Assembly: GCF_004006395.2 (NCBI RefSeq)
Contig: NZ_CP029758.2
Location: 2,418,001-2,482,000 of the forward strand
From: Clostridium sp. AWRP
Lineage (GTDB): Bacteria > Bacillota > Clostridia > Clostridiales > Clostridiaceae
Reading direction: 5' to 3'
Length of the DNA: 64,000 nt
Positions 17,370 through 25,219 of the stretch are shown here, piece by piece; the first letter of the stretch is position 1, and the number at the start of each line of letters is the position of its first letter. Under the pieces are notes generated by a model, which was not told the DNA's origin, ran no database searches, and was given only the letters and a program-made list of their open reading frames with translations. The position numbers were made by a program, and so were the translations under genes.

Positions 17370-17732
17370 TTACATAACCCTTCCTGGTATTACGGCATCT
17401 AATATTCCAATAACTATTGCTGCCAAAATAGCTCCTACTATAGTAACTCTCATATATGGAACTAAAAATTGAGTTAAATATAATATTACAGCTGCAATTA
17501 CAAAACCTTTTACTCCCTTCCCAAAAGGAGACGCATCTATATTCATAAATCTTTCCACTAAATAATCTATTAAACTTATTACAACTGCTGCAGCTACATA
17601 TGACCATAATCCTGATATCTTAAAACCAGGTGTTAAAAATGAAGTTATTGCCAGTACAACCACCGTTAAAACAAATCTTAATATATAACCTCCCCATGTA
17701 GATCTTTCAGGTTGCTTATTTGTATCACCCAT
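17370..17732 (-). CDS. YvlD/phage-holin-4-like membrane protein
   Basis: A 120-residue protein with four hydrophobic segments (about 13-33, 40-58, 73-93 and 98-118), matching the PF04020 family that includes Bacillus YvlD. Despite the 'phage holin' family label there is no phage context. An in-frame ATG 12 codons upstream lies ahead of the ribosome site; ATG at 17732 after AAAGGAGTGACTTCC is chosen. Function unknown; YvlD-type genes are linked to envelope stress in Bacillus. Confidence 0.8.
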   Translation of the reverse strand: MGDTNKQPERSTWGGYILRFVLTVVVLAITSFLTPGFKISGLWSYVAAAVVISLIDYLVERFMNIDASPFGKGVKGFVIAAVILYLTQFLVPYMRVTIVGAILAAIVIGILDAVIPGRVM

Positions 17733-17872
17733 GGAAGTCACTCCTTTTTCAATAAAATATTTATTCACTTATATTTTTGCCTAAAACATAAAAAATATTT
17801 AAAAATAAAAAATTTTTTAAATACAAGTTATAACTATTTTATTTTTAGATAAAACTAAATTTAAAATGAATA

Positions 17873-17901
17873 TTGACAAAATTTAAGAAAAAAGGTATAA
17901 G
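17873..17901 (+). promoter_or_regulatory. Promoter of the small gene at 17954
   Basis: TTGACA (17873-17878), a 17-nt spacer and TATAAG (17896-17901) give a near-consensus sigma-A promoter 52 nt ahead of the ATG. Confidence 0.75.
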
Positions 17902-17953
17902 TAATATTGTCTATATAGTAAATACTTATAAATTACTAAAAAGGAGTGTAACA

Positions 17954-18280
17954 ATGAAAACATTTCAAACTCTTATTGATGAAACTTTACAAGCTAAAGA
18001 TTTAGATGAGTTAGAATCTGCTGCAGATCTATTTCAATTTGGTATAGAAAAAGGATATTATAATCAAAAACAGTCAAATGAATTTAACACTACATACTGG
18101 AAAATAAAGAATAAATATTTGGCTTATGAAATTGCAAATGAGATAAAATACAGTAAACTGGACATTTTAACTATAGTTATTAATGCACCAGTGAACATAA
18201 AGGACAATAAGTCAGAACTTTTAAGCTATGTAAATGGCCGTATAAAGGCACTTAGAGGCAAAATATCTGGGATTAAATAG
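17954..18280 (+). CDS. Hypothetical 108-residue protein
   Basis: The ATG at 17954 follows AAAAAGGAGTGTAACA; longer in-frame readings would cover the promoter at 17873-17901. The protein is hydrophilic, mostly helical in appearance and without a membrane segment. It has a Gln/Asn-rich stretch near residue 37 (YYNQKQSNEFNTTYW) and a basic C-terminus (NGRIKALRGKISGIK). I do not recognise a family. It has its own promoter and terminator, so it is probably a real gene. Confidence 0.65.
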   Translation: MKTFQTLIDETLQAKDLDELESAADLFQFGIEKGYYNQKQSNEFNTTYWKIKNKYLAYEIANEIKYSKLDILTIVINAPVNIKDNKSELLSYVNGRIKALRGKISGIK

Positions 18281-18282
18281 TG

Positions 18283-18315
18283 TAAAAGCCAGATGAAACT
18301 ATCATCTGGCTTTTA
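18283..18315. terminator. Bidirectional terminator
   Basis: A 14-bp perfect stem (TAAAAGCCAGATGA with its complement) and a 5-nt loop lie between the convergent hypothetical gene and the spore-protein gene. A- and T-runs are within the stem ends, so it serves both. Confidence 0.88.
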
Positions 18316-18330
18316 CCTATACTCAATATC

Positions 18331-18531
18331 TTATTTTAAGCCCTGTTCATAGGCCTGAATCATCTTTTTAACCATATTTCCACCTACGGAACCTGCTTCT
18401 CTAGAGGTAAGATCTCCATTATAACCTTCTTTTAAATTTACTCCTACTTCTCTAGCTGATTCCATTTTAAATTTATCTAAAGCCTCTTTAGCTTGTGGAA
18501 CTAAGACTCTGTTTCCTCTACTGTTTGCCAT
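18331..18531 (-). CDS. Small acid-soluble spore protein, alpha/beta type
   Basis: A 66-residue SASP that coats spore DNA and protects it from damage. It begins MANSRGNRVLVPQAKEALD and holds the GPR protease site region (KFKMESAREVG) and the second motif (DLTSREAGSVGGNMVKKMI). ATG at 18531 follows GAGGAGGGGAACAATT; an in-frame upstream start lies in the ribosome site. Expression should be in the forespore (sigma-G); I could not assign a convincing sigma-G promoter by eye. Confidence 0.95.
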   Translation of the reverse strand: MANSRGNRVLVPQAKEALDKFKMESAREVGVNLKEGYNGDLTSREAGSVGGNMVKKMIQAYEQGLK

Positions 18532-18777
18532 AATTGTTCCCCTCCTCATTTTTAAATTATTTGTTTTGTATTACACTATCAGTTTGCTCTATATAAAAAT
18601 TATTACTCTATAAAATTAAATGAAAATATACTATATTATAGGGTATCTAGAAACTTTTATAAGCGAAAATTTTTCTTTACTATACTGTGAAAAGCCTTAA
18701 ATTTAAAGCTTATTGAAACTTTTCATGATTAAAGTAGTATAATAAATATAAGTTAATTTTAAAAGTAGGTGATTTTG

Positions 18778-19617
18778 TTGTATAAAAAAGGAGACTTTCA
18801 CTTACATACTACTTCCTCTGATGGTAACTTATTTCCATCAAAACTAGTATGCATGGCAAAACGAGAAGGTGTTGATATTATTTCAATAACAGACCATGAT
18901 ACCTTATCTGGTATAGATGAAGCTTTAAATGAAGGAGAAAAAATAGGTATCAAAGTTATTCCTGGAATAGAACTATCTACCTTGTATGAAAATAAAAGCG
19001 TTCATATACTAGGGTATTTTAAAGATATTTCTCATATATCTCCAAAGTTTATAAACTTCTTAAAAGAAATGAACTTATACAGAATAAACAGAGCAAAAAA
19101 AATAGTAAATAATTTATATAAATTTTTCAATATAAAACTTGATTTTGAAAGCATATTAAAGATAGCTAATGGAGTTGTAGCAAGACCCCATATAGCAAAA
19201 GCCATAATAAATGCAGGTTATAATTACAGTTTTGATTACATATTTTCAAATTTTATTGGAGATTCCAGTCCTGCCTATGTTCCAAATAAAAAACTTTCTA
19301 CAATAGAAGGAATAAAAATGCTATCGTCTTTAAATGCTATGGTTGTACTTGCTCACCCTGTACTTGTAAAAGATATAAATATAGAAGATTTAATGAAACT
19401 TCCTTTTCACGGTATAGAAGCTATTTATCCTGCTAATAAAGGTTGTGATACAGAAAAATTTATAAAATATGCTAAAAAGTATAAAAAAATCATAACTGCA
19501 GGATCTGATTTCCATTCTACAAACAAAAAAAGTTTAAAACACGGTCATTCTATAGGTGAAGTTTATTTAAGTGAAAATCAAATAAATGATTTTTTAAGCA
19601 AACTTAAAAGTTTATAA
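18778..19617 (+). CDS. PHP-domain phosphoesterase (YciV/TrpH type)
   Basis: A 279-residue polymerase/histidinol-phosphatase fold protein. Metal ligands are visible in GDFHLHTTSSDG (HxH, residues 5-16), SITDHDTLSG, IPGIELS, VLAHPVL and SDFHS. This full set matches the TrpH family, known members of which hydrolyse 3',5'-nucleotide bisphosphates or trim RNA 5' ends. The TTG at 18778 is 6 nt after AGGTG; a GTG at 18769 is part of that ribosome site. It stands alone on the plus strand. Confidence 0.85.
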   Translation: MYKKGDFHLHTTSSDGNLFPSKLVCMAKREGVDIISITDHDTLSGIDEALNEGEKIGIKVIPGIELSTLYENKSVHILGYFKDISHISPKFINFLKEMNLYRINRAKKIVNNLYKFFNIKLDFESILKIANGVVARPHIAKAIINAGYNYSFDYIFSNFIGDSSPAYVPNKKLSTIEGIKMLSSLNAMVVLAHPVLVKDINIEDLMKLPFHGIEAIYPANKGCDTEKFIKYAKKYKKIITAGSDFHSTNKKSLKHGHSIGEVYLSENQINDFLSKLKSL

Positions 19618-19688
19618 TTGGCAATAGACAGTTGAAGCCTTTCACTATCAATTATAAACTGTTTTAGAACATGATTAGTGTTAAAATG

Positions 19689-19718
19689 GCTTATGTACTA
19701 ATTAATTAGTACATAAGC
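19689..19718. repeat. Perfect 30-bp palindrome between convergent genes
   Basis: The half-site GCTTATGTACTAATT is followed by its exact complement with no loop. It lies between the PHP gene and the M18 aminopeptidase gene, after both stops. It may form a terminator hairpin but has no T-run on either side, so a protein-binding site is an alternative. Confidence 0.6.
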
Positions 19719-19736
19719 TCCTCCACAGATTATTTC

Positions 19737-21137
19737 TTATATCTCTTTTAGAAATGCAACGTATCCTTTTACAGCTTCATATATATCTGCTTTACTTGCT
19801 ACTTCCCAAGGTGCATGCATATTGTGAAGTGCTATTCCACAATCTATAACTTGCATATTGTACTCTGCCAGTATATAAGCTATAGTTCCACCACCGCCCT
19901 GGTCTACCTTACCAAGTTCCGCGGTTTGCCAGGATACATCGTTTTTATCCATTATATTTCTTATTTCAGCTATATATTCTGGATTCGCATCATTACAACC
20001 TGACTTTCCTCTTGCACCAGTATATTTATTAAATACTACTCCCTTTCCGAAATATGCTGCATTATTTTTATCCATTACAGAAGGATAATTTGGATCAAAG
20101 GCAGCGCTTACGTCAGAAGACAGCATTTTCGAATTCGTTAAAGCCCTTCTAAGTTTTAAATCGCTGTATTCTTCGCATAGTGACATTACTTCAGCTACTG
20201 TATTTTCAAAAAACCTTGATTGCATTCCTGTAGCTCCTACGCTTCCTATTTCTTCTTTATCTACTAAAAGAGTAACACAGGTCTTGTTTGGATTTTCTAT
20301 TTTCATCATGGCATCAAAAGAAGTATAAGCACATATTTTATCATCATGGCCATAAGCCATAACCATACTGCTGTCAAGTCCAAAATCTCTGGCAGGCCCT
20401 GCTGGAACTACTTCTACTTCTGCAGATACAAAATCCTCTTCTTCTATTCCATATTTGTCGTTTAAAATTCTCAATATGTTCTTTTTTACTCTATTTTTAG
20501 CTTCTTTGTCCTCTATTGGAATACTTCCAATTAGAACATTTAAATCTTCTCCTTCTACAACTTTGTTTCCTTTTTTATCCATTTGATCTCCTGCAAGATG
20601 TACAAGTAAGTCAGATACTCCAACTACAGGATCTCCATCCTCTTCTCCTATTACTATTTCTACCTTGGTTCCATCTTTTTTTATAACTACACCATGAATG
20701 GCAAGTGGAAGGGTAACCCACTGATATTTCTTTATACCTCCATAATAATGGGTATCAAACAGCGCAAGGTCAGCATCCTCATAAAGAGGGTTTTGCTTTA
20801 AATCAAGTCGTGGAGAGTCTATATGAGCTCCAAGTATCCTCATCCCTTTTTCCATATTCTCCGTACCTATTACAAAAAGAGCTAAATTTTTATTTTTATT
20901 ATTAGCATAAACCTTATCTCCTACTTTTAAAGTAGATTTTGCATTCATTATATCCTCTATATTTTTATATCCGTTTTTTTCAGCTCTCAATATAAATTCT
21001 TTTACACATTCTCTCTCTGTCTTGCATTTAGACATAAATTTTTCATACTCATCTGAAATTTTAAAGAGTATTTTAAAATCTTTTTTTGAATATTTGTCCC
21101 ATGCATATTTATATTCCTTAGTTAAATTTTTTGACAT
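19737..21137 (-). CDS. M18-family aminopeptidase
   Basis: A 466-residue metallo-aminopeptidase. Zinc-site motifs are LGAHIDSPRLDLK (about 101-113), the central LLVDKEEIGS with the catalytic Glu pair, a metal Asp in SSDVSAAFDPNY, and the C-terminal IALHNMHAPWEVASK. M18 enzymes form large cytosolic dodecamers that release N-terminal residues from peptides. This is the bacterial group that keeps a standard length. The ATG follows AGGAGAGATAAA. It is probably monocistronic. Confidence 0.92.
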   Translation of the reverse strand: MSKNLTKEYKYAWDKYSKKDFKILFKISDEYEKFMSKCKTERECVKEFILRAEKNGYKNIEDIMNAKSTLKVGDKVYANNKNKNLALFVIGTENMEKGMRILGAHIDSPRLDLKQNPLYEDADLALFDTHYYGGIKKYQWVTLPLAIHGVVIKKDGTKVEIVIGEEDGDPVVGVSDLLVHLAGDQMDKKGNKVVEGEDLNVLIGSIPIEDKEAKNRVKKNILRILNDKYGIEEEDFVSAEVEVVPAGPARDFGLDSSMVMAYGHDDKICAYTSFDAMMKIENPNKTCVTLLVDKEEIGSVGATGMQSRFFENTVAEVMSLCEEYSDLKLRRALTNSKMLSSDVSAAFDPNYPSVMDKNNAAYFGKGVVFNKYTGARGKSGCNDANPEYIAEIRNIMDKNDVSWQTAELGKVDQGGGGTIAYILAEYNMQVIDCGIALHNMHAPWEVASKADIYEAVKGYVAFLKEI

Positions 21138-21258
21138 TTTATCTCTCCTCTTCTATATTAATGTTATTGTATTAGCAAATAAATGTTACGTTTCACTTTA
21201 TTAACAATTATATTCTATCACAAAATACACCAATACATTAATATTTATATTTTCTGAG

Positions 21259-21298
21259 GTGTTAGTCTAAAAAGATCATCAATTAAAAGGACTAACAC
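21259..21298. other. Hairpin in the gap 21138-21467
   Basis: GTGTTAGTC pairs with GACTAACAC across a 22-nt loop. The gap of 330 nt between the M18 and CorA genes holds this hairpin and the small inverted repeat at 21340-21416; I see no gene in it. Confidence 0.5.
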
Positions 21299-21339
21299 AT
21301 ACCAATTAACTCAACTTTCACATATATAAAACTTTGATT

Positions 21340-21416
21340 TAATATAAAAAAATTGCAAAGCAAAGATTCGTAAGTTAAGAATTAATAATGAAAAATATTG
21401 TTTCGCAAAGTTTTTA
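21340..21416. repeat. Small inverted-repeat element (MITE-like)
   Basis: Imperfect inverted ends (AAAAAAATTGCAAAGCAAAG and TTGTTTCGCAAAGTTTTTAA) enclose about 35 nt. The end GTTTCGCAAAGTTTTTA and the adjacent ACATATA...TTTAATATAAAA stretch recur at about 52092-52135 next to another inverted repeat, so they belong to one dispersed family. No transposase is present. Confidence 0.55.
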
Positions 21417-21467
21417 AACTCCGAAAATTAAGTAACTAATTAGTAGGCAGCCCATTGCAACTTTATA

Positions 21468-22406
21468 TTAAAACCACTTTTTCCTCTTAAATATACATAT
21501 AAGAATGACTGCCACAAGAAACATAATTATTACTACATAGTGGCATCCATTTTCTATCTCCATAAATGGTATTCCTTTTAGATTCATACCATAGATACTA
21601 CTTATGAGATCTAATGGTAAGAATATACTAGCTATTACAGTAAAAACTTTCATAACTTCATTGGTTTTATTTGCAGTTTCAGATTCAAAAGCTTCCCTCA
21701 CTAAAGCCAGATCTTGAACTAAACTTTCAACAGAAAACATAAGTTTTTCTATTTTTCTATTTAAATTGCTAAAGTATTCTAAGATATCTTTTTCTATTAC
21801 CAGATTGTCATTCATAACCAAGCTATCTCCTATGTATATAAGTGGATTCAAATATTTTCTTACTTTATAAACCTGTCTTCTCAAGGTTATCAAACCATCT
21901 ATCTGATCATGTTTTGGATTTTTTAAAACATCTATTTCAATTTTATCTGCTTTAACCTCTAATGCAGATATTATATCATAGTTTTTTATAACTATTCTGT
22001 CTAAAATATAGTAAAGTAATATAGATGCCCTCGGATTGTCCTTTAGTAAAAAGCAATTTTTGGAGTCATCCATATCTTGTATTAAATCATCTAATATATC
22101 AATTTTATCTTTGTATACAGTTATTATATAATTTCTACTTAAAAATACATTCAATTCTTTAGGAATTACTATTTCTTCTACATAATTGAGTATATTAAGT
22201 ATTATAAAAAGATACCCATTGAAAAAGTTTATTTTTGATACTTGTGAAAAACTTTTACATTCCTCTATACTATCTCTATCTATGTCTACAAAATCCTTTA
22301 ACTTTTCAATTTCATCTGCATGAAGTAATATCCAATAATGTCTGCTTATAAAATCAATTTTTTCCGTAACTTCTTTAAAGCCATTATCTATATCAAGTAT
22401 TTTCAT
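21468..22406 (-). CDS. CorA-family divalent-metal transporter
   Basis: A 312-residue protein with a large N-terminal cytoplasmic domain and two C-terminal membrane helices. The channel signature GMN is present in SSIYGMNLKG (about 270-279), followed by a short loop and the last helix ending in KRKKWF. CorA pentamers import Mg2+ (or Co2+/Ni2+). ATG at 22406 follows TTGGTGGTGTTTTTT; a start 8 codons earlier lacks a ribosome site. The loop after GMN (LKGIPFMEIENG) differs from the classical MPEL-type loop, so selectivity is uncertain. Confidence 0.85.
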   Translation of the reverse strand: MKILDIDNGFKEVTEKIDFISRHYWILLHADEIEKLKDFVDIDRDSIEECKSFSQVSKINFFNGYLFIILNILNYVEEIVIPKELNVFLSRNYIITVYKDKIDILDDLIQDMDDSKNCFLLKDNPRASILLYYILDRIVIKNYDIISALEVKADKIEIDVLKNPKHDQIDGLITLRRQVYKVRKYLNPLIYIGDSLVMNDNLVIEKDILEYFSNLNRKIEKLMFSVESLVQDLALVREAFESETANKTNEVMKVFTVIASIFLPLDLISSIYGMNLKGIPFMEIENGCHYVVIIMFLVAVILICIFKRKKWF

Positions 22407-22519
22407 AAAAAACACCACCAATGTAAACATAAAAATAAGTTCATCCTTATTAGTGTGTTAATTTTAATTAGAAATAATTCATTACTTGACAGATATAATT
22501 TTATGACAAAAAATATAGT

Positions 22520-22562
22520 ATAAACAGAGTTCTTGGCATCAGATAAAAATACTATAGTGCCA
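22520..22562 (+). repeat. 20-nt repeat shared with the left-end element, plus a small hairpin
   Basis: Positions 22520-22539 are identical to the minus strand of 189-208 (ATAAACAGAGTTCTTGGCAT). In both places the 20-mer is next to a GATAA-containing segment and a hairpin; here TTGGCA pairs with TGCCAA about 20 nt later. It may be another fragment of the structured repeat family. Confidence 0.5.
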
Positions 22563-22578
22563 AAGTTAAACGAAATAA

Positions 22579-22630
22579 AAAAAGTATTGTCCATAAACCC
22601 TCTCAGCAACATAAAGGACGCAATACTTTT
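22579..22630 (-). terminator. Terminator of the ynzC-hprK-fthC operon
   Basis: AAAAGTATTG with TCC pairs with GGA and CAATACTTTT across a 24-nt loop, and T-rich sequence follows on the minus strand. It lies just after the fthC stop. Confidence 0.75.
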
Positions 22631-22650
22631 AATATCTATCTATGAATATT

Positions 22651-23196
22651 TTAATCAGAAATTATACCATCTATAAACATATCATGTTCTTCCATGGGGA
22701 CTTCATCTAGTATCTGAAACCTATATGCAAGGGCAATTTTTTTGGAGTTCTCTCTAAGCTTTTTAAAAAACCTATCGTAATATCCTCCTCCATATCCAAC
22801 TCTCCCACCTCTTTTATCAAAGGCTACTCCTGGAATATAACACAAATCTATAGAGTATTCTTCTACTTTAGATTTTGTATCTTCTGGTTCCAATATACCA
22901 TATGCCCCACTTTTTAATTCACTAAAATCATGTATTCTAACTGCAACCATTCCATCCTCTTTAGATATAACTTTAGGAACACAAACATTTTTTTCCTGCT
23001 CAAGTGCCTTTTTTATGATTCTATGAGTGTCTACTTCACTTCCGTAACTTACAAATATAAATATACTGTTAGCCTTATTATATTCTTCACTCTCTATAAC
23101 TTTTTGAAGTACACTGTTGTCCAATTTTTCTTTTTGCAAATTAGATAATTTATTTCTCTCTTCTTTCATTTTCTTTCTTATAATACTCTTATCCAT
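22651..23196 (-). CDS. 5-formyltetrahydrofolate cyclo-ligase
   Basis: A 181-residue enzyme converting 5-formyl-THF to 5,10-methenyl-THF with ATP, returning a dead-end folate to one-carbon metabolism. Signature regions are RKKMKEERNKLS near the N-terminus, the phosphate-binding LCYIPGVAFDKRGGRVGYG and GYYDRF (about 122-147), and the closing MEEHDMFIDGIISD. ATG at 23196 lies 12 nt after GAGGTGG and overlaps the hprK stop by 8 nt (ATGGATAA), implying coupled translation. Confidence 0.92.
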   Translation of the reverse strand: MDKSIIRKKMKEERNKLSNLQKEKLDNSVLQKVIESEEYNKANSIFIFVSYGSEVDTHRIIKKALEQEKNVCVPKVISKEDGMVAVRIHDFSELKSGAYGILEPEDTKSKVEEYSIDLCYIPGVAFDKRGGRVGYGGGYYDRFFKKLRENSKKIALAYRFQILDEVPMEEHDMFIDGIISD

Positions 23197-24109
23197 TTTT
23201 CTTTCTCGCCACCTCATTTATTCTTTCACTTATTACATCTACAGGAGTTACATTTGATATAAGACTGTATCTGTAATTTGCTGCAGCGGCCTCTATTATG
23301 ACTGCCAGATTTCTTCCTGGCCTAATTGGAATTTTTAATTTTCTTACAGGTACATTTAATATATTTAAATACTCTTTGTCTATTCCAAGTCTATCATAAT
23401 TTTCATCTTCTTTCCACTGCTCCAGATATATTATCATGTTAATATCCTTTGACTTAAGTACAGAACTCAACCCATAAAGGGCAGGTATATCAATTATCCC
23501 CATTCCTCTAACTTCTATCATTCCTGAAGTAATATACGGCGATGTTCCATGAAGTACCCCATCTATTTGCTTTATATCTACTGCATCATCTGCAACTAAA
23601 CGATGCCCCCTTTTTATAAGTTCAAGTGCAGTCTCACTTTTTCCTATACCACTTTCTCCAGTTATAAGTATTCCAATACCATAAACATCTACAAGGACAC
23701 CATGTATCCTTGTTTCAGGTGCTAATTTATCATCTAAATAATTCATAACCTTATTTATAAACCTTGTAGATATATTATCAGTTCTTAGTATCCACCTTTT
23801 ATTCAAGATAGCACTCTCTAAGAACTCCTTATGAGGTACCAAATTTCTAGTTATTATGGTACATGGATTGTCAAATTCAAAATATTTTCCCAGCCTTTTT
23901 TTCCTAAGTTCAGGCTGCATAGCATCTAAAAAACTCCATTCCGCCTTGCCTACTATCTGAACTCTCTCATTAGCATAATAATTATAAAACCCACTAAATT
24001 GAAGCCCAGGTCTATTTATATCACTTTCCTTTATTTCATTTACATTTTCTCCTCTATTTATAACTTCCAAATTCAAATCATTTATAATATCTACTACTGT
24101 TACTGGCAT
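23189..24109 (-). CDS. hprK: HPr kinase/phosphorylase
   Basis: A 306-residue bifunctional enzyme that phosphorylates Ser46 of HPr and removes the phosphate again, steering carbon catabolite control in Firmicutes. The Walker A motif GESGIGKSE is near residues 153-161; the K2 signature VRGMGIIDIPALYG (about 204-217) is distinctive. The N-terminal domain is complete. The ATG follows AGGTGAGAAA. It lies between a DUF896 gene and fthC in one operon with 11-nt and overlapping junctions. Confidence 0.96.
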   Translation of the reverse strand: MPVTVVDIINDLNLEVINRGENVNEIKESDINRPGLQFSGFYNYYANERVQIVGKAEWSFLDAMQPELRKKRLGKYFEFDNPCTIITRNLVPHKEFLESAILNKRWILRTDNISTRFINKVMNYLDDKLAPETRIHGVLVDVYGIGILITGESGIGKSETALELIKRGHRLVADDAVDIKQIDGVLHGTSPYITSGMIEVRGMGIIDIPALYGLSSVLKSKDINMIIYLEQWKEDENYDRLGIDKEYLNILNVPVRKLKIPIRPGRNLAVIIEAAAANYRYSLISNVTPVDVISERINEVARKKNG

Positions 24110-24120
24110 TTTCTCACCTC

Positions 24121-24303
24121 TTAATTGAGTTCATCTTCATCAGATTTTGGTTGTATAGCTCCAAGCTGAGCTTTTAAATTTTTCCTTATATTGTTTATAT
24201 ACTTCTCTCTAAGCCTTCTCTGTTCCTCTTTTTCATCTTCTGTAAGTTGTGAAGTTTTACTCTTTTTATAAAGAAAATTTATTCTTTCAGTTAATTTGTC
24301 CAT
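24121..24303 (-). CDS. DUF896/YnzC-family small protein
   Basis: A 60-residue, highly charged helical protein with NFLYKKSKTSQLTEDEKEEQ-like sequence followed by RRLREKYINNIRKNLKAQL, which is the DUF896 (UPF0291) signature. Bacillus YnzC is a small cytoplasmic protein of this family controlled by LexA; its role is unclear. It is first in the operon with hprK and fthC. Its ribosome site AGGAGTG lies just after copy 2 of the structured repeat. Confidence 0.9.
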   Translation of the reverse strand: MDKLTERINFLYKKSKTSQLTEDEKEEQRRLREKYINNIRKNLKAQLGAIQPKSDEDELN

Positions 24304-24331
24304 TCTATAGCTGCACTCCTAACTTTATAAT

Positions 24332-24458
24332 TTATCTGATGGCTACCTACTGTAACACTCCCACGCACTCTGTGAAAGCGACTATCACCAAATCAAAGAT
24401 TTGAGATATCTGCTTTTCTATCAAAGCGGGAGCTAACAGTAGCTACGCCCCTAGATAA
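24332..24458 (-). repeat. Structured intergenic repeat, copy 2 (full form)
   Basis: A 127-nt element in the 531-nt gap 24304-24834. The outer pair is TTATCT with AGATAA (TTATCC with GGATAA in the other copies). The next stem is CTACTGT with ACAGTAG (CTGCTCT with AGAGCAG elsewhere), so both strands have changed together. The interior holds a long hairpin, AAAGCGACTATCACCAAATC against GATTTGAGATATCTGCTTT, nearly identical to copy 3. On the minus strand it ends 28 nt before the ynzC start codon, so it would form the 5' leader of that operon. Confidence 0.75.
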
Positions 24459-24468
24459 TTCATCTAAA

Positions 24469-24497
24469 CTTAGTGGGAGAAACAAATTTCCACTAAG
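24469..24497. other. Hairpin flanking repeat copy 2
   Basis: CTTAGTGG pairs with CCACTAAG across 13 nt, with partial pairing extended outward (ATCT with AGAT). It takes the same position relative to the repeat as the hairpins at 162-191 and 34013-34076, though the sequences differ. Confidence 0.6.
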
Positions 24498-24676
24498 TAA
24501 GATTCATTGATGCACTTATTCAGTTTTATTTTCCACAAATTACTCCATATTGTCAACTATTTTATAATAGTTAAAATAGTAAGTTTATAAATATGCTAAA
24601 AACTTTTAGACATTATTTTGATTTGTAAAATTTATCCATGGTGATTCATATCAGTATATGAAGACATTTTTTTCTT

Positions 24677-24719
24677 TTTTCCACATTTTCTCCACAGAAT
24701 AATCCACACCTTATCTACA
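24677..24719 (+). promoter_or_regulatory. Cluster of four phased DnaA-box-like sites
   Basis: TTTTCCACA (24677), TTCTCCACA (24688), TAATCCACA (24700) and TTATCTACA (24711) each differ from the DnaA box TTATCCACA at one or two positions, all in one orientation, with start-to-start distances of 11, 12 and 11 bp, about one helical turn. A further TTTTCCACA is at 24529. The cluster ends 115 nt before the Spo0E-like gene. Confidence 0.55.
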
Positions 24720-24834
24720 GAAGTTATGTTTATTTTTGTAATATACTGCAAATTGGTGACTAATAAAAGATATGGTTATTTTCTTATTATCTGGTAAAAT
24801 ATAAGAGTACAAAGTTTCTTGTGGAGGAATGATA

Positions 24835-24999
24835 ATGAATGATAATTTGAGAATTTTAGATGTTGAAATAAACAATCTAAAGGAAACTTTATATCTATTA
24901 ATGAAAACTAGTAGTCTTACGGACGAAATTGTTGTAAAGTGCAGTGAAAAATTGGACAGGCTAATTCTACAATACCAAAAGGAAAATAAATTTAGTTAA
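24835..24999 (+). CDS. Spo0E-like sporulation regulatory protein
   Basis: A 54-residue two-helix protein. The C-terminal CSEKLDRLILQY holds the SxxLD motif of Spo0E-type aspartyl phosphatases, which remove phosphate from Spo0A~P and hold back sporulation. ATG at 24835 is 7 nt after GTGGAGG (an in-frame ATG two codons earlier is too close). It lies alone on the plus strand, 115 nt after the DnaA-box-like cluster, which suggests a link between replication state and the timing of sporulation. Confidence 0.85.
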   Translation: MNDNLRILDVEINNLKETLYLLMKTSSLTDEIVVKCSEKLDRLILQYQKENKFS

Positions 25000-25219
25000 T
25001 TTATTTTAGCTGAATTTTATTTTTTCTTTCTATTTTCTTCTTTTCAAATTTATTCTTCTCAATAGACTTAAAATCATTACATTCATTTGAATTTTAAGTT
25101 ATAGATATTTGAACCATATATGTAAAATTAAAATAGAATAATGCTTAAAATAAATTCTAAAAATAACATTGAACTTAAATTTGCATTTTACCAAAAGTTA
25201 AATTAGGGAGGTAACTTAA

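Noticed and set aside
17338..17607. Ser/Cys-rich frame overlapping the YvlD-like gene
   Set aside because: It lies in another frame of a well-supported gene with a good ribosome site and terminator; composition is typical of a shadow frame.
17370..17732. Phage holin, hence a prophage
   Set aside because: The family name is historical; there are no other phage genes and the protein matches YvlD-type membrane proteins.
18550..18768. Sigma-G promoter for the spore-protein gene
   Set aside because: Only poor matches to the -35 and -10 elements could be seen, although sigma-G control is expected from the family.
22403..22612. Open frame opposite and upstream of the CorA gene
   Set aside because: It covers a hairpin terminator and the CorA leader, has no ribosome site and no recognisable protein.
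25000..25219. Sigma-54 promoter before the arginase gene
   Set aside because: The TTGCA at about 25180 lacks the GG at -24, so the match is too weak to report.
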